Source: Cognataquiflexum nitidum (lineage in GTDB: Bacteria > Bacteroidota > Bacteroidia > Cytophagales > Cyclobacteriaceae). From it: a stretch of 64,000 nucleotides of DNA. A model generated the notes under the pieces. It ran no database searches and was not told where the DNA came from. It saw only the letters and a list, made by a program, of their open reading frames with translations. The position numbers were made by a program, and so were the translations under genes. Below, in pieces: positions 16,009 to 25,764 of this stretch (within the stretch, counting starts at the first letter, position 1; every line of letters begins with the position of its first letter). The DNA is taken from positions 1 to 64,000 of the forward strand of contig NZ_JAKZAM010000008.1 in NCBI RefSeq assembly GCF_022538055.1. The letters run 5' to 3'.

Positions 16009-18288
16009 ATGTGGGATAAAATCATCTATAGTTTTCCGATCCAGCTGTTGATTTTGCACCTTAAAAAGAACCTTTTTCTGGTGGCCCTTTGGGTATTGTT
16101 GGCGCTTATCATTTTGCAGCAGTTTGGAACAGTACTTGGAATACCTTTTCTTTTTCTCGATCCTGAGTATTTGAATGAGGTTTCCTGGCAGGGATTTTTT
16201 CTGGTAGGGGTGACACTCGCTATTTTCACCATGTCATTCCACATGACAACCTACATCCTTGACGGCTCCAAATTTAAATTTTTGGCGGTTGTCCCGCGAC
16301 CTTTTATCCATTATTGCATCAATAATTCGATCATACCTTTGGGATTTTACATCCTGTATCTCGTAGCAATCATTACTTTTCAGTTGGACAATGAGCATGA
16401 GAACAACTGGATCATCCTCGTTTATTTTTTGGGATTTGCAGCCGGTACATTGACTACCTACACCTTGATGTTCGTTTATTTTGCACTTACCAATAAGGAC
16501 TTTTTCAAGCTTTTTGCTGATAGTGTAGAAAAGAGGCTACGCAAAACAAAAATCCCAAGGGCCAATATGCTCAGACGGATCAAGGAAAGTCAAAAAGCCA
16601 AAGACAAGGTGGTGGATTTCCTTGACCTCAATATGAGATTTAGACCCGTGAGACAGGATTTGGCAAGGTTTGAGACCCATCAGCTGCTCCGGGTCTTTGA
16701 CCAAAACCACCTCAATATGGTTTTGATACAGATCGGATTGATAAGTTTGATTTTAATTTTGGGTTTGTTTAGGGAAAACCCTTTCTTACAGATACCTGCG
16801 GCTGCAAGTAGTATTTTACTTTTTTCTATTCTGACGATGGTGGTAGGGGCCTTGGCCTTTTGGCTGAGAGATTGGTCCACTCCCATAGTGATCGGCGCCA
16901 TACTTCTCTTCAATGTATTATCGAGCACGGAGATTCTAAACAGACCCCATACTGCTTTTGGAATGGATTATGACTCAGATCCTGCGGTATATGACCTTGA
17001 CCATCTCAATAAGCTGCTGCATGCGGACAGTGTGGCAAAAGACAAACAATATGCCTTAAAGATTTTGGAAAATTGGAAGGCCAAGTTTCCCGCAGGGTCA
17101 AAGCCAAAAATGGTTTTTGTCGCCACGAGTGGAGGAGGACAGCGGGCCGCTTTGTGGACTGTCCGAGTACTGCAGGAAGTGGAGAAAGCAAGTGAAAACC
17201 AGTTTTTCAAGCATACCCAAATGATCAGCGGCGCATCAGGCGGGGTTGTTGGGGCTGCTTTTTTTAGGGAATTGTATCTCAGGGCTGCAGATGAAAAGCT
17301 GGATTTGTATGACCCCAAATACCTCGATCAGATTTCTGCTGACAACCTTAATCCGATTATTTTTACCTTATTGGTCAACGACCTTCTGATCAGAAACCAA
17401 TCTTTCCATTATTATAACCGAAAATACCTCAAAGACCGGGGGTATGCCTTCGAAAACCAATTCAACATCAATACCAAAGGGATCATGGAAAAGCCCATTG
17501 GGGAGTATAGGATCCCGGAATTTGAAAGCAAAATCCCCATGCTTCCCGTCACCCCATTGATCACCAATGATGGGAGGAAACTGTACATTGCCCCATCTCC
17601 GATGGCCTATATGGGAATATCTCTGGACAGGGCCGATGGAGTGGAGGAGAAGAGCCAAGGAATCGATTTTCAGCGGTTTTTTGCCCATCATGGTGCGGAC
17701 CAACTTCGATTTATCAGTGCTTTGAGGATGGGTGCGACTTTTCCATTTATCACTCCAAACGTACAGTTGCCATCTAGTCCAAGGATGGAGACAATGGATT
17801 CGGGTTTGTCAGACAATTTTGGTGTGCAGGATGCGCTCCGGTTTATGTATGTTTTTCAGGATTGGATTGCTGAAAACACTTCAGGTGTGGTTTTGGTCAC
17901 CATCAGGGATTCTGAAAAATTTTCTGAAATCCAGCCAAAGCAGGCTCCCACCTTATTTGAAAAGCTTTTTACGCCCATTAAGAATATTTATATCAATTGG
18001 GACAATGTGCAGACTCTCAACAATGAGGTCACCTACAACAGGATGAAGGAATCCATGCCCTTTAATTTGGAAAGGATTGAGTTTGAATATTCCACCTTGC
18101 AGTATCTCAAAGAAATGGGATTGGCAGATCAGGAAGGGGTATTTAATCCAAAGCAGCAGGAAATTCTCCGGGCTTCATTGAATTGGAGACTTACGGCTCG
18201 CGAAAAAAAATCCATTATTGACAACATCCAGAGCCACAAAAACCAACAGTCAATGGAGAAATTAAAAGCCATTGATTTTCTACAATAA
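16009..18288 (+). CDS. Membrane-anchored patatin-like phospholipase
   Basis: The first 330 residues contain about eight hydrophobic segments. The C-terminal part is a patatin-type serine lipase: an oxyanion-loop motif TSGGGQRAALW (about 373), nucleophile GASGG with Ser410, and the catalytic-dyad motif DSGLSDN (Asp597). Such enzymes cleave acyl groups from glycerolipids, and the membrane part suggests action at the inner membrane. The 759-residue length and polytopic N terminus are unlike simple secreted patatins. The ATG at 16009 is preferred over one at 16002, which is out of frame and stops at once. No operon partner. Confidence 0.87.
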   Translation: MWDKIIYSFPIQLLILHLKKNLFLVALWVLLALIILQQFGTVLGIPFLFLDPEYLNEVSWQGFFLVGVTLAIFTMSFHMTTYILDGSKFKFLAVVPRPFIHYCINNSIIPLGFYILYLVAIITFQLDNEHENNWIILVYFLGFAAGTLTTYTLMFVYFALTNKDFFKLFADSVEKRLRKTKIPRANMLRRIKESQKAKDKVVDFLDLNMRFRPVRQDLARFETHQLLRVFDQNHLNMVLIQIGLISLILILGLFRENPFLQIPAAASSILLFSILTMVVGALAFWLRDWSTPIVIGAILLFNVLSSTEILNRPHTAFGMDYDSDPAVYDLDHLNKLLHADSVAKDKQYALKILENWKAKFPAGSKPKMVFVATSGGGQRAALWTVRVLQEVEKASENQFFKHTQMISGASGGVVGAAFFRELYLRAADEKLDLYDPKYLDQISADNLNPIIFTLLVNDLLIRNQSFHYYNRKYLKDRGYAFENQFNINTKGIMEKPIGEYRIPEFESKIPMLPVTPLITNDGRKLYIAPSPMAYMGISLDRADGVEEKSQGIDFQRFFAHHGADQLRFISALRMGATFPFITPNVQLPSSPRMETMDSGLSDNFGVQDALRFMYVFQDWIAENTSGVVLVTIRDSEKFSEIQPKQAPTLFEKLFTPIKNIYINWDNVQTLNNEVTYNRMKESMPFNLERIEFEYSTLQYLKEMGLADQEGVFNPKQQEILRASLNWRLTAREKKSIIDNIQSHKNQQSMEKLKAIDFLQ

Positions 18289-18301
18289 CCTCAGCGGGTT
18301 A

Positions 18302-18332
18302 CTTCGGTCATCGGACATCGGTCTTCTGTCTG
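18302..18332 (+). repeat. CGGTCATCGGACAT short repeat
   Basis: TCGGTCATCGGACATCGGTC followed by TTCTGTCTG is a shorter relative of the repeat at 7973-8020, here between the converging patatin and antiporter genes. Confidence 0.55.
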
Positions 18333-18386
18333 TTATCTAAAGCAAGATACCTAACTGACCTCTCTGCGGATCTCCACTTAAAATCC

Positions 18387-20402
18387 TCAATCTATTTCAA
18401 CTTCTTTTTCAAAAGCGAGCAATGCTTCAGAATTTCCCACCACATAGACCAAATCCCCAAGCTTGAGCTTCATTTGACCAGTGATGTCAGACATGGTCTG
18501 ATCCTCGCGTTTGATGGCTACGATATTCACCCCAAATAACTCTCTTATTTTGGCATCCTTAAGTGGCTTGTTTATAAATTTACCAGAATCCTTTTCGACC
18601 TTGAATCCCACAAGATTGATCTCTGGCAGTTCGATTTTCAACCTGCTTTTCTCTTTGTCAGATGGCTTCCTGAACATCTCATAATTATAGGACCGGACTT
18701 CTTCTGTAAAATGCTCTATGTCATGTTTGGATACCAAATATTTTCCCAAAACCCTTGTGAAAATTTCTATTGAAGTCTCAAATTCCTCAGGAATTACCTC
18801 ATCTGCGCCTAGTTTGTGATTTTCTTCCATTTCATTGACATACCTAGTCCTCACGATGATGTAAGGATTTGTTGTCATATAACGGATATTGGAAATAATC
18901 CTCTTGGTAGCCGCTGCATTGGATATGGCGATCACAGCTACCCTTGCTTTATGGATTTTGACATGTTCAAGGACAGATTCATTAGAGGCATCGCCAAAGA
19001 AAATCGGTTCCCCATTGGCAGCTTCCTTTCGTACAGTGACAGGATTCATTTCGATGATTACATAAGGAATATTGGCAGACCTCGCAGCTTTAGCGAGATT
19101 GTGCCCATTTAGTCCAAAACCAATGATAACAAGATGGTCTTTCAGATTGGTCTCAATCGTTATATTTTTTGGTACATCCTCATTTCCGAATTTTTCATTA
19201 AGCTTGCTTGGAAGGGACAAAGCAAGGATGGCTTTTGAAAGAGATTCCCTTTTCTTCAGAAAAAAGGGAGTGATCGCCATCGTCAAAATGGAAATGGCAA
19301 GAAAAAACTGGTAAGTCGTAGGGTCCATCAGTTCATACTTCATCCCTTCTTTGGCTAAAAGCAAAGAAAATTCGCCGATCTGAAAGATTGAAAAACCAAC
19401 AATGAAGGCTTCTTTAAAACCCTGTCCTATAGTCCTGACAGAAAAAGCAACAATGATGAATTTGACCAAAAAGGTCAGTGCTGTCAATCCCAATATCAGC
19501 AGTATATTGGAAAATAAGAATCCAATGTCAAAAAGCATCCCCACAGAAACAAAGAAAAAACTCAGAAATACTTCTCTAAAGGGAAGGATTTTGCCGGTGG
19601 CATGGTGGCTGTAGTCTGATTCACTAATAATCAATCCTGCCAAAAACGCCCCTAATCCTAATGAAAGGCCCAATAAGGAAGTAAGGTAAGCCACAGCAAA
19701 ACATATCACTATAATGCTAAGAAGGAAGAGTTCCTCATTTCTTGTTTTGGCGATTCGAAACAAGAGGGAAGGAATCAGGTATTTTGCACTTAAGAAAGTC
19801 AGAATGATCACTGCAATGCCTTTACCCGCCATCAAAAGCAGTGAAAGGGCAATGTTGTCTGTCTCGCCCGCAAGCATCGGAATAAACAACATCAGGGGAA
19901 CGATGATTACATCCTGGAAAATAAGAATTGCCAAGGTCGTTCTTCCCGAGATGGTATTGACCTGTCCCCCTTCCTGCAGGAGTTTGAGAACAATCGCAGT
20001 GGAACTCAGTGAAAATAGAAAACCAAGAAATACAGATACATTCCATTCAAAGCCCAAAAAACTGGCAATAAATGTTGTGGTAACAATAGTGGTAAATACC
20101 TGAAGCGATCCACCGATAAAAACAGCCTTCTTGATTGATAAAAGGCTTTTTAAAGAGAATTCCATCCCTATCACAAAAAGAAGCAGGATTACCCCGATTT
20201 CGGAAAGTGCCTCGACAGTTGTGGAGGCAGTGACCAAAGACAGCCCGTAAGGTCCCGCCAAAGCTCCAGTAAATAAAAAACCAATGATAGTTGGGATTTT
20301 GAACCTCATAAAAAGCAAAATCACCAAAGTAGCCAAGCCAAAAATCCAGACGATATCGGATAACATGGGGATTTGACCCTCTGCAAAAATAAAATTCAGC
20401 AT
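18387..20402 (-). CDS. Kef/CPA2-type monovalent cation:proton antiporter
   Basis: The N-terminal 390 residues form a 12-TM Na+/H+-exchanger-like domain (GFLFTGALAGPYGL, GLGAFLAGLIISES). It is followed by a TrkA-N/RCK domain with the NAD-type loop GFGLNGHNLAKAA (about residue 415) and a TrkA-C domain with LKLGDLVYVVGN near the end. This layout fits potassium or sodium efflux coupled to proton entry and gated by nucleotide binding. The open frame runs to 20456, but Met at 20402 (MLNFIFAEGQIPML) is the likelier start because the upstream residues are polar and not family-like. Single-gene transcript. Confidence 0.9.
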   Translation of the reverse strand: MLNFIFAEGQIPMLSDIVWIFGLATLVILLFMRFKIPTIIGFLFTGALAGPYGLSLVTASTTVEALSEIGVILLLFVIGMEFSLKSLLSIKKAVFIGGSLQVFTTIVTTTFIASFLGFEWNVSVFLGFLFSLSSTAIVLKLLQEGGQVNTISGRTTLAILIFQDVIIVPLMLFIPMLAGETDNIALSLLLMAGKGIAVIILTFLSAKYLIPSLLFRIAKTRNEELFLLSIIVICFAVAYLTSLLGLSLGLGAFLAGLIISESDYSHHATGKILPFREVFLSFFFVSVGMLFDIGFLFSNILLILGLTALTFLVKFIIVAFSVRTIGQGFKEAFIVGFSIFQIGEFSLLLAKEGMKYELMDPTTYQFFLAISILTMAITPFFLKKRESLSKAILALSLPSKLNEKFGNEDVPKNITIETNLKDHLVIIGFGLNGHNLAKAARSANIPYVIIEMNPVTVRKEAANGEPIFFGDASNESVLEHVKIHKARVAVIAISNAAATKRIISNIRYMTTNPYIIVRTRYVNEMEENHKLGADEVIPEEFETSIEIFTRVLGKYLVSKHDIEHFTEEVRSYNYEMFRKPSDKEKSRLKIELPEINLVGFKVEKDSGKFINKPLKDAKIRELFGVNIVAIKREDQTMSDITGQMKLKLGDLVYVVGNSEALLAFEKEVEID

Positions 20403-20671
20403 GTTTTTATAGCTTTGAAATATTTTTCTGTTTCCCAAAATACAAATTAAACCCAAGATAATTATTCAAAGTAATTTGTATGGTAGCAATAAAAAGAATG
20501 AAAGTCAACAAGACCTTTAGCGTGACTGATTTACAATCTTGGCAATTTCAGTAGGACATGTAAAACCTCCAAACCTTGGATTTGTGGAAAAAGCAACTCA
20601 AACGACCTTTCTTTGATCTTCCCTTCTCAAGATCTTCAAAACAAAAACATATAAATGACTACTGTATCAAC

Positions 20672-21151
20672 TTAATAGGCAAGTCCTAATTTTTTGTAGA
20701 TAAAGTGCATCAGCCATGCCGGTCCGATCATCAGAAACTGCACATCCTTGAGGAAGGATGGTTTTTTTCCTTCGATTTTATGTCCATAAAACTGAAATAT
20801 CCAAGCCAAAATAAAAATGGAAATGCTGACGGCCCACAATGGAAAGGGAGATGCCAAATCGATCAAATTAGCTACTGCTAGGCATAAAGCTGAGAAGAAA
20901 AACATGCCCAATGCCAATGGAGGAGACAGGGAAACATAATAAAACAGCACAACAACCAGCGCGAGCGTGGCCCAATTGGCAAAATCTCCCAAAAATGGCA
21001 AAAGAGATTCAATGAAACCCGAAGGAATACTGTAGATCAAGCCAACAATACTGAAAAAAATAGCAGGCACGCATATCCAATGTATGGTTTTATTTGTCTC
21101 ATTCTGATGGCTTTGACCATATTCCAATAGCATTTCATCGATTTTTCTCAT
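20672..21151 (-). CDS. Mpo1/DUF962 family membrane protein
   Basis: The sequence MRKIDEMLLEYGQSHQNETN followed by IHWICVP, several membrane segments and FYGHKIEGKKPSF near the C terminus are hallmarks of the DUF962/Mpo1 family. The conserved His residues (HQNETN, IHW, GHKIEG) are proposed Fe(II) ligands; yeast Mpo1 is a dioxygenase of 2-hydroxy fatty acids in phytosphingosine breakdown. That activity is inferred only by family. The start at 21151 fits the family N terminus; the open frame reaches 21196. Divergent from the oxidoreductase at 21242. Confidence 0.88.
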   Translation of the reverse strand: MRKIDEMLLEYGQSHQNETNKTIHWICVPAIFFSIVGLIYSIPSGFIESLLPFLGDFANWATLALVVVLFYYVSLSPPLALGMFFFSALCLAVANLIDLASPFPLWAVSISIFILAWIFQFYGHKIEGKKPSFLKDVQFLMIGPAWLMHFIYKKLGLAY

Positions 21152-21241
21152 GGTATTTGGGTGGGGATAAGGGAGGATTTTTTGGATTCTGAGCATTAAA
21201 TTAATAAATAGCCCTTAAATATCTTCTTCAATTTAAAAATA

Positions 21242-22369
21242 ATGTTGAGCTACTGGGAAAAGAAACATTTTGTTGACCATGACTTAATCGTCATCGGTGG
21301 TGGGATTGTAGGGCTGTCCACATCCATTCAGTACAAAATCCGGTTTCCTCAGGCCAAAGTCCTGGTTTTGGAAAGGGGGATTTTTCCAAGTGGTGCAAGT
21401 TCCAAAAACGCGGGTTTCGCCTGCTTTGGGAGTTTGACCGAAATTTTGGATGACCTCAACCACATGTCGGAATCCGAAGTCGTCGAATTGGTAACGAAAA
21501 GATACAAAGGACTGCTGTCAATAAGGTGTTTTTTTGGTGACGAAAACCTCGGTTATCTTCATTCCTATGGCCTTGAACTCCTGACTGACAAAGAAACCTA
21601 TGCTTTAAAATTTCTTGATAAAATCAACCAATTACTAGCTCCTGTTTTTTCAGAGGAGATTTTTGAACAAGTGGAGGATATCAGGCCATTTGGGTTTTCG
21701 GACAAAGTAAAGGCAGTAATCAGGAATAAATTTGAGGGGGAATTGGACTCAGGAAAATTTCTAAATTCTCTTTGGGAAAAATGTCAGGACTTGAATATCA
21801 AAATATTAACAGGATCTGTGGTTTTGAATATCGATATGGAGGGGAAAAAAGTTTTTGTCCAAAACCCAACCGGAAAAAATGAGATATGCTTCCAAGCCGA
21901 TAAAATAGCGGTCTGTACCAATGCCTTTACAAACCTGTTGTTGCCCGGACTGGACATTCAGCCCGGAAGAGGACTTGTTTTGGTAACCAAGCCTATTTCC
22001 AAAACCGTCCCTCTTTTTGGAACATTCCACTATGACAAAGGGTATGTTTACTTTAGAAAAGTGGAAGATAGGATCCTCCTTGGAGGTGGAAGGAATATTG
22101 ACTTTGAGGGAGAAAGATCGCTTTCAATGGAAGTAAACCCAAAAATCCGAGAATACCTGATCCATATCCTGAAGGAGATCATCCTTCCTGATACCAAAGT
22201 TGAACTTGATTTGGAGTGGGCAGGGATAATGGCTTTTGGGAAAAACAAAAAGCCAATCGTGGAAATGGTCGGGAAAAATGTGGGAATTGCAGTAAGGTTG
22301 GGAGGGATGGGCGTGGCTATCGGCTGGCAAACAGCCGAAGAATTGGTAAACATGCTGGCGGAGGTGTAA
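21242..22369 (+). CDS. FAD-dependent oxidoreductase (DAO family)
   Basis: A Rossmann loop IVIGGGIVGLSTS (about residues 16-28), an ERG acidic end of the second strand, and SGASSKNAGFACFGS place it among D-amino-acid oxidase/glycine oxidase-like flavoenzymes. The 375-residue length is typical. The C-terminal GRGLVLVTKPI and GGMGVAIGWQTAEELV motifs close the FAD site. The substrate is unknown. It is followed after 50 bp by the antiporter gene on the same strand. Confidence 0.85.
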   Translation: MLSYWEKKHFVDHDLIVIGGGIVGLSTSIQYKIRFPQAKVLVLERGIFPSGASSKNAGFACFGSLTEILDDLNHMSESEVVELVTKRYKGLLSIRCFFGDENLGYLHSYGLELLTDKETYALKFLDKINQLLAPVFSEEIFEQVEDIRPFGFSDKVKAVIRNKFEGELDSGKFLNSLWEKCQDLNIKILTGSVVLNIDMEGKKVFVQNPTGKNEICFQADKIAVCTNAFTNLLLPGLDIQPGRGLVLVTKPISKTVPLFGTFHYDKGYVYFRKVEDRILLGGGRNIDFEGERSLSMEVNPKIREYLIHILKEIILPDTKVELDLEWAGIMAFGKNKKPIVEMVGKNVGIAVRLGGMGVAIGWQTAEELVNMLAEV

Positions 22370-22419
22370 TTTTCCAAAAAATTCTTAATTTCAATTTTTT
22401 AATTTTCAAAAAAGCATTG

Positions 22420-23901
22420 ATGATAACAAAACACAAAGAACCTACTGTCTTGGAAGCGCTGTTTCCTATCGCTTTCTTAATCGTTTTGCTGGTAATCAAT
22501 ATTTGGATATTTGGAACAGATGCCTTGTCAGGATCCAATCAGATCGTGCTCATTTTTTCTGCGGCTGTGGCAGCTTTGATGGCAGTTTATCGCCTAAAAT
22601 TTAAATGGGAAGCTTTGCAGGATGGAATTGTAAAGAGTATTTCTTCTGCGATGTCAAGCATCCTGATTTTATTGTTGATCGGTGCTTTGGCCGGGACATG
22701 GATGCTCAGCGGAATTGTTCCTGCAATGATCTATTATGGACTTCAAATTCTTAACCCCACCATATTTCTTATAGCAGCCTGTATGGTATGCGCCATCGTG
22801 TCGATTGCCACGGGAAGCAGCTGGACGACAGTCGCTACTGTGGGAGTGGCATTGCTTGGCATCGGTAAAGCGCTGGGCTTTGAGGAGGGGATTATCGGAG
22901 GCGCAATCATTTCGGGTGCTTATTTCGGAGATAAGATGTCACCGCTTTCGGATACTACGAATCTTGCTCCGGCCATGGCAGGCACGGATTTGTTTACCCA
23001 CATTAGGCATATGACCAAAACTACTGTGCCTTCCATGACGATAACACTGATCATTTTTGGAGTTATTGGGGTTTTTTCAGCAGCACAGGGTTCAGTGGAT
23101 CAGGTTAAGGACATTTCTGCGGTTATTTTGGAGCAGTTCAATATTTCAGGGTGGCTTTTCATCGTTCCTGTTGTAGTGATTGTCATGATAGTAAAAAAGG
23201 TTTCTGCAGTACCTGCTTTGTTAGCCGGTGCAGTGCTTGGAGGTGTCTTCGCACTTATTTTCCAGCCTCAAGCTATCCAACTTATTGCCGGGGATACTGG
23301 TTTTGGATATGGGTACCAATCATTTAAAGCAGTGATGATGGCCTTATACGGAAGTATAAGCATTGTTACTTCTAATGATATTGTCAATGAGTTGTTGGTC
23401 ACAAGAGGAATGTCAGGGATGCTCAATACAATTTGGCTTATCGTCTGTGCTATGGCTTTTGGAGGGATAATGGAAGAAAGTGGTATGCTAAAAGTTTTGG
23501 CCGAAGCAGTCATTAGAAAAGTCCATTCTATAGGCTCTTTGATTGCATCTACAGCAGCTACATGCGTGTTTTTCAACGTTACCACCTCAGACCAATACCT
23601 TGCCATTTTGGTTCCCGGAAGGATGTATGCCAATGTGTACAGGAAGCGTGGTTTAAAACCCGAAAATCTTAGTAGAACTTTAGAGGACAGTGCGACTGTT
23701 ACTTCTGTGTTGATACCTTGGAATACTTGTGGTGCCACCCAAGCTTCGGTCCTCGGCGTAGCGACTTTGGCTTATGCTCCGTACTGTTTTTTCAATATCA
23801 TCAGTCCGATTATGACTGTCCTTTTTGGATATTTGAAGTTGGGCATTACTTATTACAGTGAGGAAGAAATGAAAGAGATAAAAAAGGAGTTGGCGGCATG
23901 A
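22420..23901 (+). CDS. nhaC: NhaC-family Na+/H+ antiporter
   Basis: Polytopic protein of 493 residues with about 11-12 hydrophobic segments. Motifs include TGSSWTTVATVG, GAIISGAYFGDKMSPLSDTTNLAPA (quoted in part: GDKMSPLSDTTN) and a second-half repeat FFNVTTSDQYLAILVPGRMY, typical of NhaC/MleN transporters. These exchange Na+ (sometimes with malate/lactate) for protons. The start is placed at the ATG at 22420 (MITKHKEPTVLEALFP); the open frame extends upstream to 22216, but that part overlaps the preceding gene. The stop overlaps the next start (ATGA), so it is translationally coupled to the exonuclease gene. Confidence 0.9.
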   Translation: MITKHKEPTVLEALFPIAFLIVLLVINIWIFGTDALSGSNQIVLIFSAAVAALMAVYRLKFKWEALQDGIVKSISSAMSSILILLLIGALAGTWMLSGIVPAMIYYGLQILNPTIFLIAACMVCAIVSIATGSSWTTVATVGVALLGIGKALGFEEGIIGGAIISGAYFGDKMSPLSDTTNLAPAMAGTDLFTHIRHMTKTTVPSMTITLIIFGVIGVFSAAQGSVDQVKDISAVILEQFNISGWLFIVPVVVIVMIVKKVSAVPALLAGAVLGGVFALIFQPQAIQLIAGDTGFGYGYQSFKAVMMALYGSISIVTSNDIVNELLVTRGMSGMLNTIWLIVCAMAFGGIMEESGMLKVLAEAVIRKVHSIGSLIASTAATCVFFNVTTSDQYLAILVPGRMYANVYRKRGLKPENLSRTLEDSATVTSVLIPWNTCGATQASVLGVATLAYAPYCFFNIISPIMTVLFGYLKLGITYYSEEEMKEIKKELAA

Positions 23902-24506
23902 TACCGATGAAAATCTCAAAAATTGAAATCAATGATTTACCTCTTGGACAGTTTGAAGGGGAGATTGTTTTGGTAGATAAAAAGGATCAGATCAAAGAGG
24001 TAATCGAGGAAATCAGCCGACACGAACTGATTGGATTTGATACAGAGACAAGACCCTCCTTTACCAAAGGAACTCAGCACCAAGTAGCCTTACTCCAATT
24101 GGCAACCGAAGATGTTGCTTTTTTGGTAAGGTTGAATCAAATCGGGATGCCCGGTGCCCTAAAGGAATTGTTGGAAACAAAACATATTGTAAAGGTTGGC
24201 GCTGCAGTACACGATGACCTGAAAGCATTGAAAAAATTGCGCGACAGTTTTTTGCCGGAAAATTTCTTTGACCTCAATGAAGAATTGAAAAAAGTCGGTT
24301 TCCAAAACGTAGGCGTGAGAAACTTAGCAGCCATGGTTTTGAATGTCAGGATATCCAAATCTGAGCAAGTTTCAAATTGGGAAGCCCAAACCTTGACTGA
24401 GAAACAGTTGCTGTATGCTGCCACAGACGCATGGGCTTGTCGGGAAATTTATAAAAAATTACACTATCAAGGATATTTAGAGTCATTTCTCAATCCCCAT
24501 CAATAA
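23898..24506 (+). CDS. 3'-5' exonuclease, DEDDy (RNase D-like)
   Basis: The 202-residue protein shows the three exonuclease motifs: IGFDTETRPSF (Exo I, Asp-Glu), VKVGAAVHDDLKAL (Exo II) and YAATDAWACREIY (Exo III with Tyr). It lacks HRDC domains, so it is the short single-domain type. It probably trims RNA or DNA 3' ends. The start overlaps the antiporter stop by four bases, and its 3' end overlaps the converging YigZ gene by 17 bp. Confidence 0.9.
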   Translation: MIPMKISKIEINDLPLGQFEGEIVLVDKKDQIKEVIEEISRHELIGFDTETRPSFTKGTQHQVALLQLATEDVAFLVRLNQIGMPGALKELLETKHIVKVGAAVHDDLKALKKLRDSFLPENFFDLNEELKKVGFQNVGVRNLAAMVLNVRISKSEQVSNWEAQTLTEKQLLYAATDAWACREIYKKLHYQGYLESFLNPHQ

Positions 24507-25095
24507 TCACTCCCTCCATTTCCCGCGTTTTTCCATAGACTGTGTCCCAAATCCCATCAGGTACGGCCAAGGTGATTTTACATAAGTTGTCGAAATCTTG
24601 ATCCGCAATTTCTAAGTCATGATCTTTGATCAATTTCATCACCTGATTCATTTCAGGATAGCCATATAGCAGTGTCAATTCTCGGGTATCCTCAGATTCA
24701 ATTATTTGGTTGTTGGAAATTGCCTCGGAGGCTGCGTTGCGGTATGCGCTGATCAAACCCCCAACCCCAAGTTTTGTCCCCCCAAAATACCTAACCACCA
24801 CTATGAGTACATTGGTCAGAGAATTTGACCTGATTTGACCCAGTATCGGATCCCCGGCAGAATGATTGGGCTCCCCGTCGTCATTGGTACGGAGGACATC
24901 TTTATTTTTGCCCAATACGTAGGCGTAACAATGGTGCCTTGCATCATAATACTTTTTGCGTAAACTATCCAAAGTTTCTTTTATCTCCGCTTCGCTCTTT
25001 ACAGGATAGGCAAATGCCAGGAATTTACTGCCTTTTTCTTTAAAAAGGCTCTCGGATACTTTTGCTAGGGTGAGGTAAGAAGCTTTGCTTTTCAA
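24490..25095 (-). CDS. yigZ: YigZ/IMPACT family protein
   Basis: UPF0029 signature YDARHHCYAYVLG near residue 50, DDGEPNHSAGDPIL, and VVVRYFGGTKLGVGGLISAY (about 100-120) identify the YigZ/IMPACT family, with a C-terminal DUF1949-like domain. The family is linked to translation-stress regulation in eukaryotes; the bacterial role is unclear. The frame has no ATG at the family N terminus. The best start is TTG at 25095, preceded by ATA and ATT codons. Confidence 0.87.
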   Translation of the reverse strand: MKSKASYLTLAKVSESLFKEKGSKFLAFAYPVKSEAEIKETLDSLRKKYYDARHHCYAYVLGKNKDVLRTNDDGEPNHSAGDPILGQIRSNSLTNVLIVVVRYFGGTKLGVGGLISAYRNAASEAISNNQIIESEDTRELTLLYGYPEMNQVMKLIKDHDLEIADQDFDNLCKITLAVPDGIWDTVYGKTREMEGVIIDGD

Positions 25096-25145
25096 AATTA
25101 TTATGGATAGCAGGGTAGGTAAGGATCTGATAAATTTCTGAGGAA

Positions 25146-25673
25146 GTGGCAGAAATGATAACCGAAGCTTTCCGACAAATTAACCTACAAATAAAAAAGT
25201 ATTCAAGTATAAGTGATAATTTAGCAGAGAGTATGGGGGCAATTGCAAAACCGGAGTTAATATTCTTAGAGCCAAAAAGTAGCGAAAGTGGTCAGCTTCA
25301 CTTTATGGAAGTATTGTCAGACATACCCTTCCCAATAAAAAGAATGTTTTGGCTGGATAGAATTTCAGAAGGTGCCAAAAGAGGAATCCATGCGCATCGT
25401 GAAGAAAAGCAGGTTCTTGTTTGTTTATCAGGAAAAGTGACTGCAAACCTTGAAGACCTTACCGGAGAAAAATTTTATTTTGAGCTAGATTCTCCCGCAA
25501 AGGCCTTATTTGTACCGCCAATGATCTGGACTGAATTTACATTTGGTAAAGATGCCGTCTTATTGGGCATCTCTGACGGTCTGTTTTCCGAGGGGGATTA
25601 TATCAGAGAAAGAGCTGAATTTGAGGACTTTCAGAAAATATTTTCCCTAAAACACAGAACTTTATCCAATTAG
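25146..25673 (+). CDS. WxcM/FdtA-like cupin (sugar ketoisomerase-like)
   Basis: The C-terminal 130 residues match the WxcM-like cupin family: FWLDRISEGAKRGIHAHREE (His pair), VLVCLSGKVTANLED, FVPPMIWTEF and GISDGLFSEGDYIRE. FdtA/QdtA members isomerise dTDP-4-keto-6-deoxyglucose to the 3-keto form in surface-sugar synthesis. Here the usual partners are absent, apart from a glycosyltransferase after 91 bp, so activity on a nucleotide sugar is only inferred. The first codon is GTG at 25146; ATG at 25155 is an alternative. The first 45 residues are not family-like. Confidence 0.75.
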   Translation: MAEMITEAFRQINLQIKKYSSISDNLAESMGAIAKPELIFLEPKSSESGQLHFMEVLSDIPFPIKRMFWLDRISEGAKRGIHAHREEKQVLVCLSGKVTANLEDLTGEKFYFELDSPAKALFVPPMIWTEFTFGKDAVLLGISDGLFSEGDYIRERAEFEDFQKIFSLKHRTLSN

Positions 25674-25764
25674 CTAAAGTATCTTTAAGAGATAATTTTT
25701 TTAAGCATTACTTTGACGATTCTAGTAAATCATGTATCGGAAACATTCCAAATACTAATTAGCC

